From: JAAYJR01 sp964540755
GTDB lineage: Bacteria > Bacteroidota > Bacteroidia > Bacteroidales > Prolixibacteraceae
Direction of reading: 5' to 3'
Assembly: GCA_964540755.1 (NCBI GenBank)
Contig: CAZIOB010000104.1
Span: 11,629-75,628, forward strand
Length of the DNA stretch: 64,000 bases
In this document: positions 9,512 through 17,077 of the stretch, in pieces
Layout: each line of letters starts with the position of its first letter
Numbering within the stretch: the first letter of the stretch is position 1
The notes under the pieces: model-generated
Databases searched by the model: none
Told to the model about the DNA's origin: nothing
What the model saw: only the letters and a program-made list of their open reading frames with translations
Translations under genes and position numbers: made by a program

Positions 9512-10477
9512 CTATTCAGCATCTTTTGCACAACGAAAACCTGTATTGAACAGTGACGTTTCATGCGAATTCATTGACCTTCCTGTCACGGTAAAGCTAT
9601 ACTCTCCATTCTGGTCGAAAAAGAAGGAACCACTCCTGATTACCTTAACTTTGGGATCTTCCGGGAATTGCATATTGCTGCCGGGATAAGGTTTATAATT
9701 ATCGGCACACCATTGCCATACATTGCCCCCCATGTCTGTGAGCCCCGCTTCATTTTCCCCAAAAGCTCCTGCAGGGGATGTATAAAGGTACCCGTCCTTC
9801 ACTTCCGGCTCATTTATTGAGCCCTGCCATGTATTGGCAAAGTATTTTCCATTTTCAGATACTTTATCTCCCCAGCTGAATCTGTTGTCTGATTTTTTCC
9901 CGCTGCAGGCAGCATATTCCCATTCTGCTTCTGAGGGAAGACGCTTGCCTGCCCATTCTGCATAAGCAACGGCGTCATTCCAGCTTACATGGGTAACGGG
10001 ATGATCAGGCTCAGCATCAGGCCCCGACGGGCCGAAAGGTTTACGCCATGTTGCACCGGGCAGAAGTTCCCATCTGTTTTGATCAAGATTGAAAACCCCT
10101 GAATCTCCGAATTTTTCTGCTTCGGTTTTGTATCCTGCTGATTCAATGAATATTTTGAATTGTTTAACTGTTACAAGATTTTTGTCTATAGAAAAAGGTT
10201 TTATGTTCACTTTATGAACGGGTTGTTCATTTGGAAGTCCCTTTTCAGATCCCATTTCAAATGTTCCGCCTTTAAAGTAGATCATTTCGGTTTCTTCAAT
10301 TGCTTTTTCGGCTGAAGGACTTACATTTTCCGGTTTATCAGGCTCCTTTTTAACTTCTTTTTTTTCTGTTAGTATTTGTTCCGTGGGCTTTTCATTTTCT
10401 GACTTTGTCTGCTTTTTACCACCGCAACCTGTCAGAAAAAAAATAAGAGTGTACAAAATCAAGATCCTAATTTCCAT
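9512..10477 (-). CDS. SUMF1/formylglycine-generating-enzyme-fold lipoprotein, catalytic cysteines apparently absent
   Basis: A 321-residue lipoprotein: signal peptide with lipobox LTGC (Cys near residue 18), a charged Lys/Glu/Pro linker to about residue 60, then a SUMF1 domain (MIYFKGGTFEMGSEKGL, HPVTHVSWNDAVAYAEWAG, KRLPSEAEWEYAA, MGGNVWQWCAD, GFRCA). In true formylglycine-generating enzymes the segment after R-GGS carries the active cysteines; here it reads RSGSFFFDQNGEYSF, with no Cys. I therefore infer a non-FGE role such as the structural GldJ/GldK-like or binding proteins of Bacteroidota. No sulfatase is in the window, which fits. The gene is preceded by repeat element copy A. Could also act as an unrelated C-type-lectin-like binder. 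Confidence 0.86.
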   Translation of the reverse strand: MEIRILILYTLIFFLTGCGGKKQTKSENEKPTEQILTEKKEVKKEPDKPENVSPSAEKAIEETEMIYFKGGTFEMGSEKGLPNEQPVHKVNIKPFSIDKNLVTVKQFKIFIESAGYKTEAEKFGDSGVFNLDQNRWELLPGATWRKPFGPSGPDAEPDHPVTHVSWNDAVAYAEWAGKRLPSEAEWEYAACSGKKSDNRFSWGDKVSENGKYFANTWQGSINEPEVKDGYLYTSPAGAFGENEAGLTDMGGNVWQWCADNYKPYPGSNMQFPEDPKVKVIRSGSFFFDQNGEYSFTVTGRSMNSHETSLFNTGFRCAKDAE

Positions 10478-10575
10478 AATAAGTGTTAAAATTATTTATT
10501 TATAATGATATCATATGGAACTCGCATAAGTATTAAATCATATTTCCGGACAATTTTACAACCATGCTCATTTCA
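10478..10575 (-). promoter_or_regulatory. Repeated 5' element, copy A
   Basis: Copy of a ~95-bp intergenic element lying directly upstream of the SUMF1-type lipoprotein gene, read in that gene's direction. It shares with the other copies the outer segment ATGAAATGAGCATG, the TTGTAAAATT stretch, TATGATTTAATACT, the block ATGCGAGTTCCATATGATA, and the AATTTTAA segment near the start codon. It is more diverged than copies B and C1: the left arm of the small palindrome is CTTAT rather than CTCAT, and the position of the TAnnTTTG box reads TATCATTA. The distance from the core to ATG is four bases longer. Function inferred, not shown. Confidence 0.6.
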
Positions 10576-10892
10576 TTTGAAAATGCTGTTATACTCATTC
10601 AGCCATGCTTTTTACATTAAATGCATATAGCATATATGAGATTTTTAAGCACTGTAAAAATGCGGTTTTTTATTATTTATTCAAAATTAAAATTGGTAAT
10701 AATCATATAAATTATAAAGGATAAGAGACGGTATATCTGCATTTTTTCGTATTTTTATTAAAAAAGATTATTTTCATTATCGTAGTTTTGCAGTTTCCCG
10801 AAATTTTCGCACATGGTTAATTTATACATTTTGATCGCATACTTTAATCAAATTTTGCTTAAGACTTTATACTTCAATATAATAAATTTAAA
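10576..10892. other. AT-rich spacer between two divergent 5' elements, no gene seen
   Basis: These 317 bp sit between copies A and B of the repeated element, which face away from each other. I see no open reading frame of note, no tRNA or recognisable structured RNA and no strong hairpin. One TAnnTTTG-like box (TAGTTTTG at 10783-10790, plus strand) is present without a TTTG at the right distance. The stretch is very rich in A/T runs. Confidence 0.5.
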
Positions 10893-10990
10893 GAGATGAA
10901 ATGAGCATCTAAAATATTTACACCCAAGAGTATGATTAAAACTCATGCGAGTTCCATACTATACCTTTGAATATTAACAATTTTAATAGT
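10893..10990 (+). promoter_or_regulatory. Repeated 5' element, copy B
   Basis: This copy points rightwards and ends at the ATG of the 46-residue lipoprotein. Its core (10923-10959) is identical over 37 bp to copy C1 upstream of the radical SAM gene, and the 32 bp between core and ATG are collinear in the two copies. Inside the core is a palindrome AACTC-ATGC-GAGTT (10940-10953), followed eight bases later by TACCTTTG (10962-10969), a match to the Bacteroidota -7 box TAnnTTTG. There is no TTTG in the -33 position; the palindrome occupies it, which suggests an operator or activator site. This reading is inference. Confidence 0.65.
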
Positions 10991-11131
10991 ATGAAATTTA
11001 ATTCATTAAATAAAATTATAACCTTTTGTCTGATACTATTTTTTGTGACAGAAGGCTGTAAGTCAAAACAACCTATGGATAGTGGACTCGTTGATTGTCT
11101 CTTGGAAAAGATCAGGGAAAAGGAGATATGA
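10991..11131 (+). CDS. Very short lipoprotein, probably a truncated gene
   Basis: An open frame of 46 codons beginning with ATG directly after element copy B. The product has a typical lipoprotein signal: hydrophobic stretch ITFCLILFFV followed by TEGC (lipobox Cys at residue 23), then CKSKQPMDSGLVDC and a charged tail LLEKIREKEI. A mature part of only about 24 residues is unusual. The segment VDCLLEKI resembles the beginning of small Bacteroidota secreted proteins that continue for another 60-80 residues with more cysteines, so this may be a 5' fragment of such a gene. It ends 29 bp before the lipid kinase start, same strand. Expression is plausible given the promoter-like element but unproven. 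Confidence 0.5.
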   Translation: MKFNSLNKIITFCLILFFVTEGCKSKQPMDSGLVDCLLEKIREKEI

Positions 11132-11160
11132 TACCGGTAAATTAATTTGGGTTAGGCAAA

Positions 11161-12072
11161 ATGTATAATAGCGGCAATTCGAATAATCTGTCAGGGAAAA
11201 AATTATTATTTGTAATTAATCCAACTGCGGGATTAAAACGGCAGGATTATTTTTCAGCGGTTCGGGATGCTGCTGATGATTATGGTTTTCAATATCTGAT
11301 TTACAAGACCACAGGAAAGAATGACGGCAGGGAGATCCGCCGCCATATTGAGGACTTTAATCCTGTAACAGTTGTTGCTGTTGGCGGGGACGGAACCATT
11401 AATCTGGTTGCAAAGGAGCTTTTGGGATCCCGTATAAATCTTGGTATAATACCAGCCGGATCTGCAAATGGCTTAGCATATAATCTGGGTATTCCGGATG
11501 ATTTTAGTGAAGCTATGAAGATAATCTCGGTGTCTGCCCCTGAACCATTTGATGTTATTAGTATTAATGATAAATATTATTGTCTTCATTTAAGTGATAT
11601 CGGTATAAACGCAAGAATAGTAAAACGTTTTGAAAAGGAGGGGGATAAAGGACTTATAGGATATGGCAGGCAGCTCTTTAAGGAATTATTTGAAGACAAA
11701 ACCTATTTCACCTTAAAGCTTGAGGTACCTGGAAAGTTTATCCGAAAACTAAAGGCAGAAATGCTGGTAATAGCTAATGCGGAAAGTTTTGGCACGGGGA
11801 TGATAATAAATCCCGGGGCCAGTTACAATGACGGCCAGTTTGAAATTATTATAATCAGGCCTTATCCCTGGTGGTTTGTTTTTAAATTATTGTTTGCCTC
11901 TGTTACCGGCAGGTTCAACAAAATGAAATATATTAAAGTTTTTTCATTGAAGAAAGCCAAAGTAATTCTTAGTGAACCTGAAGAATTTCAGGTAGATGGT
12001 GAAATAATACCTGATGTATCATCGCTAAAAATCAAAATAATTCCCGGAGCTTTGCAGGTATTGGGCGCTTAA
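11161..12072 (+). CDS. Diacylglycerol-kinase-family lipid kinase (YegS/BmrU-like)
   Basis: A 303-residue lipid kinase of the DAGK catalytic family, which phosphorylates diacylglycerol, ceramide-like or related lipids with ATP. Motifs: KLLFVINPTAGLKRQD at the N terminus, the nucleotide-binding VVAVGGDGTINLVAKEL, and IPAGSANGLAYNLG, the counterpart of the GTGNDFA loop. The C-terminal beta-sandwich domain ends with EEFQVDGEIIPDV, the conserved DGE motif of the family. No signal peptide or membrane helix, so a peripheral cytoplasmic enzyme. In Bacteroidota, which make sphingolipids, ceramide or long-chain-base phosphorylation is one possible role, but sequence alone does not decide. It follows the short lipoprotein and converges on dapA. 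Confidence 0.9.
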   Translation: MYNSGNSNNLSGKKLLFVINPTAGLKRQDYFSAVRDAADDYGFQYLIYKTTGKNDGREIRRHIEDFNPVTVVAVGGDGTINLVAKELLGSRINLGIIPAGSANGLAYNLGIPDDFSEAMKIISVSAPEPFDVISINDKYYCLHLSDIGINARIVKRFEKEGDKGLIGYGRQLFKELFEDKTYFTLKLEVPGKFIRKLKAEMLVIANAESFGTGMIINPGASYNDGQFEIIIIRPYPWWFVFKLLFASVTGRFNKMKYIKVFSLKKAKVILSEPEEFQVDGEIIPDVSSLKIKIIPGALQVLGA

Positions 12073-12120
12073 ATAAAAATAACTCACAAATTGTATTGCA
12101 ACACAGGCAATAGCATTGCA

Positions 12121-12996
12121 TCAGGCCAGCTTCTCATAAGCTTTTTTTATTTTATTATAAGTATCGGAGCTTATAGCGCTGAGAGGCGGGCGAAGTTCAT
12201 TTTTTATTATTCCCTGAATGCTGAGAAGCGCTTTTACGCCTGCGGGATTACCTTCTTTAAAAAGCAGTTTGAACAATTCAAGTAATTCTAAATGCTGATC
12301 CCTTGCATCATCAAAATTGCCCTTGAGGGCTTTATGTATAAGATTACTCACTTTTGCAGGAAGAGCGTTGGAAACAACTGAAATGACCCCCTTACCGCCA
12401 ATTGATATAAGCGGCAGTGACATAGCGTCATCTCCTGAAATAACTGAAAAATGATCAGGTGCATATTTACATATCTTTGCCATCTGGGCAATATTGCCCG
12501 AAGCCTCTTTAACAGCTACTATATTATCAGATTCATTAGCAAGCCTTATAACTGTTTCTGCCTTAAGATTTACACCGGTCCGTGAAGGTACATTATATAG
12601 TATTATAGGCACCGGACTTTCTTTTGCAATTGATAAATAATGTCTGAACATACCTTCCTGGGAAGGTTTATTATAATATGGAGTTACAATCAGAAGAGCA
12701 TCTACACCTTCGAAATTAAAGTTATTGATCTGCTTTATGATCTTATTGGTGTTGTTTCCTCCCATGCCTGCAACCAAAGGCAGGTCAGATTTTTGCTTTA
12801 TGAATTCCACTATCTCCTTTTTCTCTTTTGATGTAAGAGTTGGTGTTTCAGCAGTTGTGCCAAGGGCAACCAGGTAGTCTGTCCCGCCTTTCAACTGATT
12901 CCCGATGATTTTTTCCAATCCGTTAAAATCTATTTCCTTGTTTTCCCTGAAAGGAGTAACCAATGCTACACCAGCTCCTGTGAAAAGTTTATCCAT
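12121..12996 (-). CDS. dapA: 4-hydroxy-tetrahydrodipicolinate synthase
   Basis: DapA condenses pyruvate with aspartate semialdehyde, the first committed step of the diaminopimelate/lysine pathway, which supplies peptidoglycan and protein lysine. Length 291 is normal. The Schiff-base Lys is K163 in AVKEASGNI; the catalytic Tyr is Y134 in LYNVPSRTGVNL; the Thr pair is in LGTTAETPTL (residues 45-54). The (beta/alpha)8 barrel aldolase fold is complete. It is monocistronic as far as visible: about 55 bp of AT-rich DNA separate it from the DUF6913-like gene, same strand. It converges with the lipid kinase with a 48-bp gap in which I see no strong terminator. Confidence 0.96.
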   Translation of the reverse strand: MDKLFTGAGVALVTPFRENKEIDFNGLEKIIGNQLKGGTDYLVALGTTAETPTLTSKEKKEIVEFIKQKSDLPLVAGMGGNNTNKIIKQINNFNFEGVDALLIVTPYYNKPSQEGMFRHYLSIAKESPVPIILYNVPSRTGVNLKAETVIRLANESDNIVAVKEASGNIAQMAKICKYAPDHFSVISGDDAMSLPLISIGGKGVISVVSNALPAKVSNLIHKALKGNFDDARDQHLELLELFKLLFKEGNPAGVKALLSIQGIIKNELRPPLSAISSDTYNKIKKAYEKLA

Positions 12997-13052
12997 ATGG
13001 TATTAATTATAAATTATAAAATAACTTTTATTTAATTTTTTTAAGCGGAATT

Positions 13053-13571
13053 CTATATCATTTTTTCATTCAACTGACTAAGATAGAAAATTTGTTGTTT
13101 TGCAAGATAGAGTGCATCCAGTTTACCGTTAATTTTAATATTAAGATCAAAGAAATTATTTTCATCCGGTGACCATCCTGTCTTGAATTTTGCTCTGCTG
13201 AGTGCAGTTATATAATCCAGTACCATGTTTTGCTCAAGGGCAATATTCATAAGAAGGTCAAACTCCGTATTAATGAAATCATCTGCGATTCCCTTTTTAG
13301 GGAAACCCATCCAGTTAATGCCCTTTGATGTTATTATGTTTGTCTCTGATGATTGCTCCGAATTTTCAATATTCACACACAAGTTCCTGAAAATAGCCTG
13401 CTTTTGCAAAAAATAATTATATAAAAAAATATATGCTTCGTTTTGAGATGGCTGCCACAATACTCCTACCTTTTTAATTTCATCAGGATGAGGCAGTTTT
13501 ACATGGCGATTTAATGGTCCAGCCTTTTTTCGAAGTTTCCTGTAAGCATATTTGGTTAACAATTGCATCAA
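13053..13571 (-). CDS. DUF6913-like hypothetical protein
   Basis: A soluble 172-residue protein with a basic N terminus (LTKYAYRKLRKKAG) and no signal peptide or membrane helix. Sequence features such as IKKVGVLWQPSQNEAY, GINWMGFPKKGIADDFINTEFDLLMNIA and KFKTGWSPDENNFFDLNI match a family I recall as DUF6913, found only in Bacteroidota; function unknown. The segment FDLLMNIA with the following loss of catalytic residues hints at a degenerate hydrolase-like fold, but that is speculation. In this window it is next to the DUF6340-like lipoprotein and the von Willebrand-type membrane protein on the same strand, 62 bp away, perhaps one transcription unit. Confidence 0.72.
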   Translation of the reverse strand: MMQLLTKYAYRKLRKKAGPLNRHVKLPHPDEIKKVGVLWQPSQNEAYIFLYNYFLQKQAIFRNLCVNIENSEQSSETNIITSKGINWMGFPKKGIADDFINTEFDLLMNIALEQNMVLDYITALSRAKFKTGWSPDENNFFDLNIKINGKLDALYLAKQQIFYLSQLNEKMI

Positions 13572-13633
13572 AAATATATTAAAAAAATACCTGAATGATA
13601 GTTCTTCAGTTAGTTATTGAAAGTTACATTTTT

Positions 13634-14698
13634 TCAGGGAGATTTTTCCCTGGTTAGACGTTCTTTTTCCTTTCTTCTTAGTATTTCAAGATATTCGTAA
13701 GTCAGCGGACGATATTGTGTATCATATGATTCAAGAGCCCAATAAACAGCCTTGTCCAGGTTGCCAAGTATTTCATAACATACAGCAATATTGAACTGAG
13801 CCTTGCTCTTCAGTGATTCGGAGTTTGTATTTTCAATAGTTTCTTTTAAGAGGGTTACAGCTTTCTGGCATTCACCTGTATTTAAGAGTTCTGCGGCACG
13901 CTGAATATTTTTATTGCCTCCTGCAAAGTATTTTCTTCTTTCAGTATGCCATTTGACAGCAATTTTATCTGATAGTTCAAGGGCAACCGCAATACCTGTT
14001 TCAGTGAGCGCCTGTTTAACGGGAGTGAAATGTTGAAAAAGTAAGCGGGCGGAGTGATCTGCATCCTCCCATAATAGTGTGTCTCTGATCCACTCACTGA
14101 GAAGTACCGACTTATTTTCAGGATAATATACCCTGAAAAGAGCTTCGTAATATATTTTCATTTCAGCAACAGAAGCTGAATAGAAACCGTTTTGATATGG
14201 ATCATAATAGGTCTTATTATCATATTGAGATTTAATTCTCGTTTTGAGATGGTCAAGCGATAATACCGCATCAACATCAAAGCTTTGAGTAAGGTTTTCA
14301 ACTTTATCCCATGACAGCAGTGATGGTTTTCCTGATTCTCCTGCCGGTTCTATGAAACGTTTCTTCGGTATTACAAAATCGTATCGTCCCGACTCAAAAA
14401 GTAATTCCCCCAAGGCCTTTAATGTAGTATCAGCCATTTGAAAATCATAGATGACCGTATCCATGTCAAACCGCTGCTTATAGAATAATTTTTGTAATGA
14501 ATCAGAAGATACATTTGTATAATTCTGATCAACTGTCTGAGATACAATTGCCAGACTCTGAACTGCCGGCGGGAGTTCCTTTGGCGAAGGATTGGGTATG
14601 TCAATAAGCAATGAGTTAGTGGATACGCATGAGAAAGCTGTTACTGATATCAACAGCAACAACAGGTAGTTCCTTTTTTTTACATTTTTTAATATCAT
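13634..14698 (-). CDS. DUF6340-like TPR lipoprotein
   Basis: A 354-residue lipoprotein: signal peptide with lipobox AFSC (Cys about residue 24) and then VSTNSLLIDIPNPSPKELPPAVQSL, the start typical of the DUF6340 family of Bacteroidota. The middle resembles proteins that form a peptidoglycan-associated beta/alpha layer (DAVLSLDHLKTRI). The C terminus has tetratricopeptide-like helices (AAELLNTGECQKAVTLL, SKAQFNIAVCYEILGNLDKAV). Location is inferred to be the inner face of the outer membrane. It starts 10 bp after the stop of the upstream membrane protein gene, so they form an operon. Function unknown; family assignment is from memory of the pattern. Confidence 0.76.
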   Translation of the reverse strand: MILKNVKKRNYLLLLLISVTAFSCVSTNSLLIDIPNPSPKELPPAVQSLAIVSQTVDQNYTNVSSDSLQKLFYKQRFDMDTVIYDFQMADTTLKALGELLFESGRYDFVIPKKRFIEPAGESGKPSLLSWDKVENLTQSFDVDAVLSLDHLKTRIKSQYDNKTYYDPYQNGFYSASVAEMKIYYEALFRVYYPENKSVLLSEWIRDTLLWEDADHSARLLFQHFTPVKQALTETGIAVALELSDKIAVKWHTERRKYFAGGNKNIQRAAELLNTGECQKAVTLLKETIENTNSESLKSKAQFNIAVCYEILGNLDKAVYWALESYDTQYRPLTYEYLEILRRKEKERLTREKSP

Positions 14699-14708
14699 TT
14701 TTTTCTCC

Positions 14709-16796
14709 TTAATAAAGGCCCCAATATTTCCTCAAAAACCATTCCACGCCCAGTAGTGTTGATAAAACAAAAAACAACCATCGAATGTTTAGTAACTCAT
14801 CTATCATGCTCTGAAGATAAGTTACAGATTGCAAACTTTTACTGTCAGCCAGCCTTTTGTCAATTTCTTCCGCCTGTTCCGGAAACAGAAAATCACCCCC
14901 GCTGCGGACTGCTAACTGATATAGTATCCGGTGATTGGCCCGTGTAATTATATTTTCGATATTGACAGCAGTAATTGTAAAACGGCCTTCTTCAGAAAAA
15001 GTTTCCTGTCCGGCTGTGACCTCTGCATTAAAAATATAGTTTCCTACGGGTAAATTGCCTGCATTCAATAAGTATTCCTCTTCTGACACATCAAATGTAA
15101 AATTAAATTCTTCACTTTTTTCATTTTTGATTAATATTGTTATCTCAGCGTTGGAAATTTTTTCAAAGGCTTCGTTATAAACCTCAGCTGTCATTATTAC
15201 ATCTTCAATCTCATCATAAACAGATTTATAATCTATCATGAAATTATCTTCATTTTCCCGTAATGCAAGGAATTGCACCAGCTGAGTGATCAATTCGTTG
15301 AATTCTTTATGTGACCGGTTTAAATAGTAATTATATATTCTCCATTTCCATATTCCCTCGCCAAAAATTATACCCGTTTTTTTCCCCTTCATTATTCCGG
15401 TGGCAAGCAGAGGTTTTTGTGTTTCTATGTTATTCAGTTTCTGATAGAGCAGTATATCGAACCGGGGGTCAATCCGGTAATTTGCAAATGGCACCTGTAA
15501 CGGAGGCAGTCCGGGTATCAGGCTTTTAAGGTCTTCACTAAGATTAAAAGTTGCAAAAGAAGAATTTACAACAGCCTGTGCTTCTTCACGGGATCCGGCA
15601 AGTGGATTAATATCTATTCCCTCGGCAATTGTGTTCATCTGAGGGAGAAAAGTCTTATTTCCGATAATAAAAAGAACAGGGACTCTCAGGTTTTTGCTTT
15701 CAGTTATCAGATTGGCCATTGATTTAGCCGGTGTTGGCAACTGATTCATAATAATCAGGTTAAACTCGTGTATGTTGGAAGGGTAAGGTTCTTCTGTAAA
15801 TACAGATACCTCAAATGACTGCTGTTGTTCCAAAGTATTTTTGACAGCGCCGATATCGGGATGAGGACCATCTGAAATAATCAATATTTTTTGTTTATTC
15901 TTTAATACATTTACTACGAATTCAGATCTGTTGTTTTTTATATTTCGTTCATTTTTCAGAATTTCTATATTGGCTGTAAAGTGTTTTAGTCCGGCTGCAC
16001 CTGCATCAAGGATGAACTCGTCAGAACGAAAAAAATCATTATCAGGCGGTGTGATTACTTTTTCAGCCAGAATATCCCCGCCCTGTTTTATTGAAAGTTT
16101 TAGAGGCCTGCCTTTCAGCTTACGGAATTTAGTATTTATCTCAACAGGAAAACTGTTGCCTGAAAAGGCAGTCCGGTTAACCCTCACATTCTGAATAAGG
16201 GCATCAATGACCTCTGTCGTGTCTCCAAGACCTATTGTATAAAACGGGAAATTAACATCGTGCAGCATATTCAGGGGATTCAGGCCTTTATTATATAATC
16301 CGTCACCGGCAAGTATAAGCGCCCCGATATTTTCATTATAGTGATTATTAAGGATTGTTGATATCAAATTGCTGTAGTCGGATTTTTTACCTGTAAAATT
16401 CAGGGTTTTTAATATCTCTGTTTCCTGTCCGAAGGAATAGCTTATAGTTTTATACTCCTTTTGCAGTTGTCTTGTAACTGTTTCTTTAAGGTTATTTATC
16501 CTGTCAGTTAGTTCAAGAGAATCGCCTGCAGAAATAACCGATGCGGAATTGTCCCATGCTGTTACAATAAGGGGCGGGCGGATAATCTTTTTTTGACTTC
16601 TGATGAAAGGGGATAATAATAATACTCCGGTTAAAAAGAAAGAGAGGAATCGCAAAAACATTAAAAGTTTTAGTCTGCTGCTGCCAATCTCTTCATTTTC
16701 CCTGTTCCTGTAATAGAGAGTTAATACAACTGCCAGCGCTGCCAGAATAATTAAAGGCAAAATTATATACCAATATTTAGTTCCAAATGATATCAA
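14709..16796 (-). CDS. Membrane-anchored von Willebrand/glutamine-amidotransferase-like protein
   Basis: A 695-residue protein with two N-terminal membrane helices (about residues 10-28 and 45-65), a large domain, and one C-terminal helix (about 673-690). This architecture is that of the BatA/BatB-like Bacteroidota proteins. A vWA-like portion begins at PLIVTAWDNSASVISAGDSLEL; the expected DxSxS metal site reads DNSAS, so metal binding may be preserved. A central Rossmann-type segment (KQKILIISDGPHPDIGAVKNTLEQQ) resembles class-I amidotransferase-like domains seen in such proteins. It is the first gene of the operon with the DUF6340-like lipoprotein. A role in envelope maintenance is plausible, but no function is established from sequence. 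Confidence 0.75.
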   Translation of the reverse strand: MISFGTKYWYIILPLIILAALAVVLTLYYRNRENEEIGSSRLKLLMFLRFLSFFLTGVLLLSPFIRSQKKIIRPPLIVTAWDNSASVISAGDSLELTDRINNLKETVTRQLQKEYKTISYSFGQETEILKTLNFTGKKSDYSNLISTILNNHYNENIGALILAGDGLYNKGLNPLNMLHDVNFPFYTIGLGDTTEVIDALIQNVRVNRTAFSGNSFPVEINTKFRKLKGRPLKLSIKQGGDILAEKVITPPDNDFFRSDEFILDAGAAGLKHFTANIEILKNERNIKNNRSEFVVNVLKNKQKILIISDGPHPDIGAVKNTLEQQQSFEVSVFTEEPYPSNIHEFNLIIMNQLPTPAKSMANLITESKNLRVPVLFIIGNKTFLPQMNTIAEGIDINPLAGSREEAQAVVNSSFATFNLSEDLKSLIPGLPPLQVPFANYRIDPRFDILLYQKLNNIETQKPLLATGIMKGKKTGIIFGEGIWKWRIYNYYLNRSHKEFNELITQLVQFLALRENEDNFMIDYKSVYDEIEDVIMTAEVYNEAFEKISNAEITILIKNEKSEEFNFTFDVSEEEYLLNAGNLPVGNYIFNAEVTAGQETFSEEGRFTITAVNIENIITRANHRILYQLAVRSGGDFLFPEQAEEIDKRLADSKSLQSVTYLQSMIDELLNIRWLFFVLSTLLGVEWFLRKYWGLY

Positions 16797-17077
16797 ATTA
16801 TTCTATTTTTTTATTCCGTTCCGGCGGATCGGAAAATTACACTAAATCTTTTCAAAATTTATTATTTAACGGTATTTTATCTTCGCTTATTATTTAGACA
16901 AAGATACGGAACTGCCAATTAAAACAATATTATTCAGAATGCATAACCTGGAAAAGAATTATTTAAAAGAAAAATATTTTGCATGTGCCAAAAATATCAG
17001 CCGTTTATGCTATTTAAGTCATGAAAGATTGTCTCTGATTATCAGAAGGTATTTGGAAAGACCTTACCTGATAGCTG

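Noticed and set aside
10514..10960. Interpretation of the A-B pair as an insertion sequence or attenuated transposon
   Set aside because: No transposase frame, no target-site duplication, and the same element occurs singly at other sites next to start codons; a regulatory repeat is simpler.
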